Origin: Bacteriovorax sp. UBA1852
GTDB lineage: Bacteria; Bdellovibrionota; Bacteriovoracia; Bacteriovoracales; Bacteriovoracaceae
Direction: 5' to 3'
Length of the DNA stretch: 5,365 nucleotides
Assembly: GCA_002338505.1 (NCBI GenBank)
Contig: DDIK01000075.1
Span: 1-5,365, forward strand
The position numbers and the translations under genes were made by a program. This document shows, one piece after another, positions 1 through 5,365 of the stretch (the stretch's first letter is position 1; each line of letters starts with the position of its first letter). Below the pieces are notes generated by a model, which was not told where the DNA came from, searched no databases, and saw only the letters and a list, made by a program, of their open reading frames with translations.

Positions 1-1
1 T

Positions 2-364
2 CATGATAATTATGAAGAAGATAATATTAAGCCACAAGTTGATATGTATACAGCAAAAGATGGAAAGAGAATCATTCTTCTAGCTCAAGGTAGACTTGTA
101 AACCTTGGTTGTGGAACTGGTCACCCATCATTTGTTATGTCTAACTCATTTACAAACCAAGTAATGGCGCAACTAGAACTTTGGGAAAACTCTAATAAGT
201 ATGAAAACAAAGTTTATATGCTTCCAAAGCATCTTGATGAGAAAGTTGCAAGACTTCACCTTGAGAGAATTGGTGTTGAATGTGATACTCTTTCTGGAAT
301 TCAGGCTGAGTACTTAAATGTTCCAGTTGAAGGTCCATATAAGCCAGATCACTATAGATATTAA
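2..364 (+). CDS. ahcY: Adenosylhomocysteinase (S-adenosyl-L-homocysteine hydrolase), C-terminal part
   Basis: Cytosolic NAD-dependent enzyme that reversibly splits S-adenosylhomocysteine into adenosine and homocysteine, relieving product inhibition of methyltransferases and feeding methionine recycling. Only the last 120 codons are present; the frame is open to the left edge, so the methionine at base 44 is internal and not a start. Diagnostic sequence includes GRLVNLGCGTGHPSFVMSNS, with the Asn and His that line the NAD/substrate site in this family, then FTNQVMAQLELW and LPKHLDEKVARLHL. The protein ends in GPYKPDHYRY, almost the same as the vertebrate enzyme's end, whose Lys and Tyr reach into the partner subunit's NAD site. 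The C-terminus is therefore complete and looks functional. Full-length family members are roughly 430-470 residues, so about three quarters lies upstream. The gene is followed by a clear terminator, so it is probably the last gene of its transcript. Identification is near certain. Confidence 0.98.
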   Translation, partial: HDNYEEDNIKPQVDMYTAKDGKRIILLAQGRLVNLGCGTGHPSFVMSNSFTNQVMAQLELWENSNKYENKVYMLPKHLDEKVARLHLERIGVECDTLSGIQAEYLNVPVEGPYKPDHYRY

Positions 365-385
365 TAAATTTCTATAAATAATCAT

Positions 386-412
386 AAGGGGGACTTTCTA
401 GTCCCCTTTTTT
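386..412 (+). terminator. Intrinsic (Rho-independent) terminator after ahcY
   Basis: A perfect 7-bp stem GGGGACT (389-395) / AGTCCCC (400-406) encloses a TTCT tetraloop and is followed directly by six T residues (407-412). The stem can extend by a G-U pair and two A-T pairs into the T tract. It starts 21 bases after the ahcY stop and ends 21 bases before the rpiB start. It should stop ahcY transcription and separate it from rpiB. The opposite strand has only a short T run (TT, the complement of 386-387) after the stem, so it looks one-directional. Confidence 0.93.
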
Positions 413-424
413 GTATGAACTTGT

Positions 425-429
425 GGAGA
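425..429 (+). promoter_or_regulatory. Ribosome binding site of rpiB (decides the start)
   Basis: GGAGA at 425-429 is a Shine-Dalgarno match four bases before the ATG at 434. An in-frame GTG at 431 would lie only one base from it, too close for normal initiation, so ATG 434 is preferred. That start also gives the usual RpiB beginning, MKIFLANDH, without a doubled methionine. Confidence 0.75.
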
Positions 430-433
430 AGTG

Positions 434-877
434 ATGAAAATATTTTTAGCTAACGATCATGCAGCAATTGAGATTAAAGATCAGGTCATAAAATTCCTTG
501 AGTCTTTAAATATGGAAGTTCTTAATCTTGGAACTGATTCAAGTGATTCTGTTCACTACCCTGAATATGCGTCTCTGCTTGCAAAGGAAGTTGCGAAAAC
601 AGGTGAGCGAGGAATTCTTATCTGTGGTTCTGGCATAGGTGTTTCTATGGTGGCAAATAAGTATCAAGGCGTGAGAGCCGCTCTATGTAAGAGTGTTGAA
701 GACGTGAAACTTTCAAGGCTTCACAATAACTCAAATGTACTATGTCTTGGTTCGAGGTCTTCGACAATATCAGAAATAAGAGATATGATAAGTTGTTGGC
801 TAGAGACAGAATTTGAAGGTGGAAGACACCAGACACGAGTCGATATGTTCTCTCAACTTGGGACCGAGGTTAAATAA
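434..877 (+). CDS. rpiB: Ribose-5-phosphate isomerase B (RpiB/LacA/LacB family)
   Basis: Cytosolic isomerase interconverting ribose 5-phosphate and ribulose 5-phosphate in the non-oxidative pentose phosphate pathway; some members act on allose 6-phosphate. At 147 residues it has the normal family length and appears complete. Visible landmarks are the N-terminal strand with Asp8-His9 (ANDHAA), the YPEYA segment at 42-46, and the phosphate/active-site loop ILICGSGIGVSMVANK at 61-76. That loop holds Cys64, the catalytic base in the E. coli-type enzyme (mycobacterial forms use Glu instead). LSRLHNNSNVL at 93-103 contains His97, the ring-opening residue, and EGGRHQTRV near the end carries the C-terminal phosphate-binding Arg typical of the family. 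All expected residues are present. It is the first gene after the ahcY terminator and is followed after 3 bases by a membrane protein gene, so the two are probably co-transcribed. No clear promoter is visible in the short gap before it. The isomerase family is certain; substrate preference is inferred from the Cys-type active site. Confidence 0.95.
   Translation: MKIFLANDHAAIEIKDQVIKFLESLNMEVLNLGTDSSDSVHYPEYASLLAKEVAKTGERGILICGSGIGVSMVANKYQGVRAALCKSVEDVKLSRLHNNSNVLCLGSRSSTISEIRDMISCWLETEFEGGRHQTRVDMFSQLGTEVK
866..870 (+). promoter_or_regulatory. Ribosome binding site of the membrane-protein gene, inside rpiB
   Basis: GAGGT at 866-870 matches the 16S anti-Shine-Dalgarno sequence and lies 10 bases before the ATG at 881, at the long end of normal spacing. 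It sits within the last codons of rpiB, as expected for a tightly packed operon with possible translational coupling. No closer purine-rich site is present. Confidence 0.55.
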
Positions 878-880
878 AGT

Positions 881-1552
881 ATGAAACTTAGTGAAAAGCT
901 TTTATTTGTATTTGCATTTGCCGTGATTATCACGGGTGTCGTAATTTCTCACATGAACCTTGATTACTATCAAGCAGTTTATACTAAAGAAGATGGTTTC
1001 TTAGAATGGGCAACTGTTGTTGCACTTTTTCTGGGAATGATCACCTGTATCTATAGAATAAAAATCCTAAGAAAATTTAGAGAACCTACTTTTATTTTTG
1101 GACTGTGTGCGATGTCTTTTCTTTTCTTCTTTGGAATGGGGGAAGAGATCAGTTGGGGCCAGAGAATATTTAAATGGCAGTCTCCACAGTGGTTTTGCAC
1201 TTATAATACTCAGTGCGAAACAAATCTTCATAACTTAAAATTTGGCGATCTTAAAATTAATAAGCTTTTCTTTGGGCTTATCCTAGGTATTTGTATCGCT
1301 ACCTATTTTTTAATTCTCCCAGTTCTTTATAGAAAAGTTGATAAGGTTAAAGACCTTGTTAATAAGTGGGCCTTACCAATTCCAAAGTATGTCCATATAG
1401 GTGCCTATCTCTTTCTCTTTATTTTGTCTGAAACTATTCCAGGGCATAAGAAAGGGGAGATTCTTGAGTTTGGTGGATGTTGGATTTTCTTTATTATGAT
1501 TTTGAGTCCACTGAATCGTGAATACTTTTCTAGGAAGTCATTCGAGCGTTAA
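881..1552 (+). CDS. Uncharacterised six-helix inner-membrane protein with GEEISWGQR motif
   Basis: A 223-residue polytopic membrane protein whose function I do not recognise. Hydrophobic segments lie at about residues 7-24, 41-58, 70-86, 129-149, 170-186 and 199-211. Basic residues cluster at 59-67, 151-162 and in the tail at 213-223, so by the positive-inside rule the N- and C-termini and those two loops are cytoplasmic. The polar motifs then face the periplasm: GEEISWGQR (87-95), NTQCETNLHNL (109-119) and SETIPGHKKGE (183-193), with Cys106 and Cys112 nearby. I recall proteins of similar size in other Gram-negative bacteria sharing the GEE-SWGQRI and N-Q-E-NLHNL signatures, so it is probably a conserved family and not an orphan; this is from memory. 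ATG 881 is chosen because it precedes the first helix directly, follows the rpiB stop by 3 bases and has a site at 866-870. The stop overlaps that of the convergent kinase gene. Coding status is firm; function is open. Confidence 0.85.
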   Translation: MKLSEKLLFVFAFAVIITGVVISHMNLDYYQAVYTKEDGFLEWATVVALFLGMITCIYRIKILRKFREPTFIFGLCAMSFLFFFGMGEEISWGQRIFKWQSPQWFCTYNTQCETNLHNLKFGDLKINKLFFGLILGICIATYFLILPVLYRKVDKVKDLVNKWALPIPKYVHIGAYLFLFILSETIPGHKKGEILEFGGCWIFFIMILSPLNREYFSRKSFER

Positions 1553-1564
1553 GCTCCTTTTTTT
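1544..1564 (+). terminator. Possible weak intrinsic terminator across the convergent gene ends
   Basis: GAGC (1544-1547) and GCTC (1553-1556) can pair around the loop GTTAA, followed by C and seven T residues (1558-1564). The T run is ideal but the stem is only four base pairs, so efficiency is doubtful. It would serve the rpiB/membrane-protein transcript. Its loop contains both stop codons, and its T tract is the complement of the Lys-Lys codons near the end of the kinase gene. On the minus strand the same stem is not followed by T residues, so it would not terminate the kinase transcript. Confidence 0.4.
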
Positions 1565-4500
1565 AATTTGAGGGTGAATCGAGTTCCAGATTCTTCAGGG
1601 AAATCATCTTTGTGCTTACTTTTCACAGTGATGTCACCTTCCATTTTACCAATATAGGACTTAATAATACTTAGTCCAAAACCAGAGCCCGGCTCGCTAT
1701 TAGTTCCCTTTGTCGATGTGTGGATATTATCCTTAAACATTCCTCTCACCATTTCATCCTTCATCCCAATACCGCTATCTTGTATATAGATATGGTGAAA
1801 ATGCTGATCAGACTGAGCGAGGCCTATCTCAATAGTTCCATCTTCAAAAGTAAACTTAATGGCGTTACTGACAAGATTGTTAATGATATTGACTCCTAGA
1901 GATAATTCATCAGCTAGTACTTTAATGTCTGTTAATTCCTCGCTGATTACAATATTTATGTTCTTTATGCTAATTTGCTGCTCAAAAGTATCAATTGATT
2001 CAGTTATAACCTTAGAGATATCTATATCTTTAAGTTCTATTTTAAATCCTTCTTCTTTTGCTAATTCTAGATGGCGAACATTATCAATAACACGAGATTG
2101 ATTGGTAAAAGATGTTGAGATCTTTTGAAGATATTTCTCTAGTTTCTCATCAACAATATCAGAATTCTTCAGTGTCTTTTGTAGACGATTAAACGATATA
2201 CGACCTGACATAAGTAAATTGGCAAGATCGTGGCAAAGAACTCTAATAAGAGTTTCTTTGTCCTTTGAGGATAATTCAAGCTCTACTGTTTTCTCTTCTA
2301 GGGCCTGAGTCCTTTCGCTGACAAGCCTTTCGAGATTTTTAAAGAGAAATGCATTCTTAATTGAAAGTGCCATTTGTGTCGATATGATCTCTAAAACTCT
2401 CGTCTTATCAGCGGTATAAACCTTATCAGTTTGATCATTCGCTAAGTAGAGAACTGATTCAATTTCACCATTTGCAATAAGTGGGAGAATCAATATTGAG
2501 CAGACCTCATTATCATCAAAAAAGCTGTCTTTATTATAGTCTTGAAGATCATTTCGAGAGTCAATTCTAATGATCTGACTGGAGTTGTAAGCATAGTCAA
2601 TGAGGCTTTGTGGGTAGTTATTTATATCTGTATTATCGTCCTTGGATATAATTATATATTTAGAGTTATCACGTCTAAATATTGCTCCAATATGACTATT
2701 TGAAAATGAAACTGAGGTCTCAAGGATATTCTTAAATAATACTTCAAGATCTCGCTCATTTGAAAATGACTGAGAGACATCAATAAAGGTATTAATGTCA
2801 ATTTGCTTATTTAGATCATTTGTTTGTGTATTTGAAAGTTCCTCTTTGAGGGAAGCTACTTTAAAGTTTGCACCCCATCTGGAATAGAGATCAATTGCTC
2901 TTTGTAGGTAATGTGCACTATCTAGAGCTATATTTTTTGATCGAAGGTAGCGACCATATAACTCACATGCAAGGGCCTCAATATGTAGATAGTCATCTTC
3001 ATAAGAAATACTGATGGCATTTATAAAATCAAAACTTATCTCTTTTTCTTTTTGAGGTGCGAAGACCATCTTCTTGATTGCTAGAGCTAAGAAGTATCGA
3101 GATCGAAAGTTCTTAGGCATTTGCTTTTGGACTTTTTCTAGTTCTCTTAGGTTCTTTGAAGCAATTTTACTTGCCATCTTCCATGTGGATTTATCGAGCG
3201 TCGCCATCTCACAACAAATGAGAGTACTAAAGAAATAATGATCATAGAGAGGGATTTGCTTTTGGGTGCCATCTTCACAGACAACTTCAGCTTTAAGAAC
3301 TTGTTCGTAAGCGGATTTAATATCTCTTTTGAAATAGCATAGCATACTCTCAAAAATGTAAAGCCAGGACTGGTTTTGCTTATCAGTTTCAGTTACATAC
3401 TTATTTTTGAATTCCTCAGCATTAAAATTTTTGTCTCTTGATTCATATTGTGGATCGAAGTGACCTGTGAGCTCAGAGATATATCTTCTCATGACTTGCA
3501 TCATAGGAATAATGTATTGATCGCTAATATTGTCAGCAAAGCGACTGTAGTCTACGGCATTTTCGTAGACCTTAGTTAAGTCTCTTCCTAGATAGATTTC
3601 GCGACTAAATGTAGAGTAGAGACAGTAGTCGGCGAAATTAAAATCACCGCAGTTGATCCCCGCAACATGGCCCATCTTTAATTCATTAATACTCTCTTCA
3701 ATAGGAGCGTGATAGAGTTGAATGAAATTATTGTACGCAAAAATAAGTTTAGAACGATACATTTTTCCATTAACTTTATCATTCATATCGTATGCTAGTT
3801 TTACAAGTTCAAATGCTCGGGAATGATTTCCGAGTGCAATCGTTTCTACAAAGGCCATAAGTGATACAGCATAAGATGAAACATCTGAGATTCCATACTT
3901 GAGAGTAAGATCAAGGCAATTTAAACAATTTAAGAGCATTGATTCGGGGCTTTGTACAAAGCAGCTTGGCGACATATTTGAAAGTATTTTCATTGATGCA
4001 AGAGCGTCTTTATTTTCAATTTCTGGAAGACCTAAAATTTTTGAATCACTTCTAAAAAGAAGCTTTGTCTTTATTTTTAAAAGCTTTGGTAGTACTTGAA
4101 TAAATGTAACCTTCTTAGGGAAGTTTATCCCATAGAGTTTCAATGCTTCAGAGCCGATTGAGATCGCATCGTCAGCACGTCCTTGATTTGTATAGTAATT
4201 CATCTGGATTTCAAATATTTTTGCTTTGTCTTCTTTAGTCTTTGCTTTGGATAAGAGAAGATTGTATAAGTCTTCGGCCTCTTGTGTCTTTGCACATAGG
4301 TAATAGTTTTCAGAAAGGTGTGTGGCGATACGAAGAGATTGAGCGTAGTGAGTTTCCCATTTTTTATCAGGTAAACTATTAAACGCCACTTCTAAAAAAT
4401 TCATTGCCGCCATATAGGAAGATGACTCATAGGCTTTTGTCGCCGCAATTTCATTTAATTCGATGACCTCTGACTGAGAAAAAACATTCTCTTTACGTGC

Positions 4501-5365
4501 TTTGTTGAGGTGAAAGATCAGCTCAAAGATATCTATAGTCTTATTTTTTGAGTAGCTCTCTTTGTAATATTGGGCAATCTTTATATGAATTGAAGTTTTG
4601 TCTTCTTCAGAGAGTAATTCATTAGAAGCTTCTTGGATTTTATCATGAGTAAATTTAAAGCTTGAATCAATATCTGTATTTGAGCTGTGTTCGATATACT
4701 TGTAGTTCTCGTCTAGTGGAATGATAAGTTCATTCTCAATAAGCTTCTTGCATGCTTGAACAATATCAATTTTACTAATGTCTAATATTTGAGTGATATC
4801 TTTTAGTGAAAATTTTGTCCCAAGAATCGATGCATGTTGAAGTGTCGTCAATTGATCATGTGTGAGTGTATCTAGCTTCTTCATGAGAATCTCAATGAGG
4901 TTATCTCCGAATTGCTCTTGTGCGATACTTGCCTTATTCCAGTCCCATCTCTTTGTGATTCGATCAAATTTGATATATTCTTTTTCGTATAAATTCTTCA
5001 AAAGACTGATTGTGAAGAATGGATTCCCCCTCGTTTTCTTATAGAGTATTGCTGCAAGCTCTTTTATCTCATTGTCATTTCTTTTTAATGTATCACTTAA
5101 TAGCTCGATAAAATCTAGCTCTCTAAGACTGACTAACATTATCTCTTCTACTCTGGCTCCTGCATCACTTACTTGATCAATAGAAATTTGAAAGGGGTGA
5201 TTCTTATCGACTTCATTATTTCTATAACCGCAAATAAGCATGAGGTGTTTGTCTTTGATGTCATTGAATAAATACCTTACTAAATTGAGGGTCGACTGAT
5301 CTGCCCATTGTAAGTCATCTAAAAAAATCACCAACGGATAGCTTTGTTTTTTGAAGCAAGAAATA
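1549..5365 (-). CDS. Multidomain AAA-type ATPase / helical repeat / GAF / sensor histidine kinase, 5'-truncated by the window
   Basis: C-terminal ~1271 residues of a giant soluble signalling kinase, open through the right edge. The TTG at 5334 is not a start, since the frame continues upstream as CFKKQSYPLVIFLDDLQWAD, the family's usual lead into Walker B. Numbering from that codon: Walker B LVIFLDD to 7 and the rest of the ATPase domain to ~115, including TRGNPFF at 101-107; a winged-helix-like segment ~150-210; FTHDKIQEA at 228-236; a long helical, TPR-like region ~245-830; a GAF domain ~845-995; a coiled-coil helix ~996-1030; an H box with phosphoacceptor His1035 in LCHDLANLL; and an HATPase domain ~1135-1258 with N box NNLVSNAIKFT (1152-1162), G1 box DSGIGM (1186-1191), F-box Phe1200 and G2 box GSGFGLS (1216-1222). 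All kinase motifs look intact. No transmembrane segment is visible, so it is probably cytoplasmic. Related proteins often begin with a Ser/Thr kinase domain, which would lie outside this window. Promoter and ligand are unknown; no response regulator is adjacent. Architecture is very likely; the missing N-terminus is inferred. Confidence 0.93.
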   Translation of the reverse strand, partial: ISCFKKQSYPLVIFLDDLQWADQSTLNLVRYLFNDIKDKHLMLICGYRNNEVDKNHPFQISIDQVSDAGARVEEIMLVSLRELDFIELLSDTLKRNDNEIKELAAILYKKTRGNPFFTISLLKNLYEKEYIKFDRITKRWDWNKASIAQEQFGDNLIEILMKKLDTLTHDQLTTLQHASILGTKFSLKDITQILDISKIDIVQACKKLIENELIIPLDENYKYIEHSSNTDIDSSFKFTHDKIQEASNELLSEEDKTSIHIKIAQYYKESYSKNKTIDIFELIFHLNKARKENVFSQSEVIELNEIAATKAYESSSYMAAMNFLEVAFNSLPDKKWETHYAQSLRIATHLSENYYLCAKTQEAEDLYNLLLSKAKTKEDKAKIFEIQMNYYTNQGRADDAISIGSEALKLYGINFPKKVTFIQVLPKLLKIKTKLLFRSDSKILGLPEIENKDALASMKILSNMSPSCFVQSPESMLLNCLNCLDLTLKYGISDVSSYAVSLMAFVETIALGNHSRAFELVKLAYDMNDKVNGKMYRSKLIFAYNNFIQLYHAPIEESINELKMGHVAGINCGDFNFADYCLYSTFSREIYLGRDLTKVYENAVDYSRFADNISDQYIIPMMQVMRRYISELTGHFDPQYESRDKNFNAEEFKNKYVTETDKQNQSWLYIFESMLCYFKRDIKSAYEQVLKAEVVCEDGTQKQIPLYDHYFFSTLICCEMATLDKSTWKMASKIASKNLRELEKVQKQMPKNFRSRYFLALAIKKMVFAPQKEKEISFDFINAISISYEDDYLHIEALACELYGRYLRSKNIALDSAHYLQRAIDLYSRWGANFKVASLKEELSNTQTNDLNKQIDINTFIDVSQSFSNERDLEVLFKNILETSVSFSNSHIGAIFRRDNSKYIIISKDDNTDINNYPQSLIDYAYNSSQIIRIDSRNDLQDYNKDSFFDDNEVCSILILPLIANGEIESVLYLANDQTDKVYTADKTRVLEIISTQMALSIKNAFLFKNLERLVSERTQALEEKTVELELSSKDKETLIRVLCHDLANLLMSGRISFNRLQKTLKNSDIVDEKLEKYLQKISTSFTNQSRVIDNVRHLELAKEEGFKIELKDIDISKVITESIDTFEQQISIKNINIVISEELTDIKVLADELSLGVNIINNLVSNAIKFTFEDGTIEIGLAQSDQHFHHIYIQDSGIGMKDEMVRGMFKDNIHTSTKGTNSEPGSGFGLSIIKSYIGKMEGDITVKSKHKDDFPEESGTRFTLKLKKGA

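Noticed and set aside
371..380. TATAAA-like -10 element at 373-378
   Set aside because: It sits upstream of the ahcY terminator, so a transcript from it would be stopped before rpiB, and no -35 element is evident at proper spacing inside the coding end.
431..433. GTG as the rpiB start
   Set aside because: It lies only one base after the Shine-Dalgarno GGAGA, and it would add an extra residue before the canonical MKIFLANDH start.
645..836. Short open frame on the minus strand inside rpiB, and similar short frames at 1859-2101, 3147-3353, 3899-4099 and 4862-5044
   Set aside because: All lie wholly inside well-supported genes in other frames, have no family resemblance and show no convincing ribosome binding site; they are shadows.
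1136..1170. Membrane protein as a CPBP/Abi-type intramembrane protease because of its EE pair
   Set aside because: The CPBP motif needs EExxxR followed by FxxxH and HxxxN/D in membrane helices. Here the Arg is six residues after the second Glu and the His motifs do not match in form or position.
1497..1517. Imperfect hairpin GATTTTGAGT/ACTGAATC near the end of the membrane-protein gene as a terminator for the kinase
   Set aside because: The stem has mismatches and no T run follows on the minus strand.
1558..1566. A7 run on the minus strand as a programmed frameshift site in the kinase
   Set aside because: It lies four codons from the stop, so slippage would change only the last few residues; the run is better explained by two Lys codons and the terminator-like T tract.
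2698..2770. Direct repeat ATTTGAAAATGA (2698-2709 and 2758-2769), exactly 60 bases apart
   Set aside because: Both copies encode the residues SFSN within the GAF domain's first helix region; two short copies in AT-rich coding DNA are best explained by chance and codon choice.
5332..5334. TTG as the start codon of the kinase gene
   Set aside because: The reading frame continues without a stop to the window edge, and the upstream residues CFKKQSYPL are the normal lead-in to the Walker B strand; the TTG encodes an internal Leu.
1549..5365. Kinase gene as an antiphage STAND NTPase
   Set aside because: The ATPase plus helical repeat superficially resembles STAND proteins, but the C-terminus is a complete GAF plus histidine kinase, and no defence gene is nearby.

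Overview
The window is AT-rich chromosomal sequence, by eye about 35-38% G+C. It carries housekeeping enzymes next to a very large multidomain sensor kinase. The low G+C, a bacterial-type S-adenosylhomocysteine hydrolase and a giant ATPase/GAF/histidine kinase would fit a marine Bdellovibrionota relative such as Halobacteriovorax. That placement is inference from gene style, and no marker gene here proves it. Coding density is very high. No stretch over 300 bases lacks a gene, and there is no sign of a mobile element, CRISPR array, tRNA or rRNA.

Layout: (1) Bases 2-364, plus strand, are the 3' end of ahcY, with its NAD-binding C-terminus intact, closed by a strong intrinsic terminator at 386-412. 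(2) Bases 434-877 and 881-1552, plus strand, are rpiB (ribose-5-phosphate isomerase B) and, 3 bases later, an uncharacterised six-helix membrane protein; they look like one transcription unit. (3) Bases 1549-5365, minus strand, are a single open frame that runs off the right edge. It is the C-terminal ~1270 residues of a predicted ATPase / helical-repeat / GAF / histidine kinase protein. Its Walker A region, and possibly an N-terminal Ser/Thr kinase domain, lie beyond the window.

How the genes relate: ahcY recycles the by-product of methylation and rpiB serves the pentose phosphate pathway, but the terminator between them argues against one operon. The membrane protein is the least understood gene. 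The positive-inside rule places all its striking polar motifs (GEEISWGQR, NTQCETNLHNL, SETIPGHKKGE) on the periplasmic face, which suggests a functional site there. The membrane protein and the kinase converge and share the four bases TTAA as overlapping stop codons. The only terminator-like element for the plus-strand unit lies inside the kinase's last codons, and none is seen for the kinase on its own strand, so read-through antisense transcription is plausible. No response regulator for the kinase is present.
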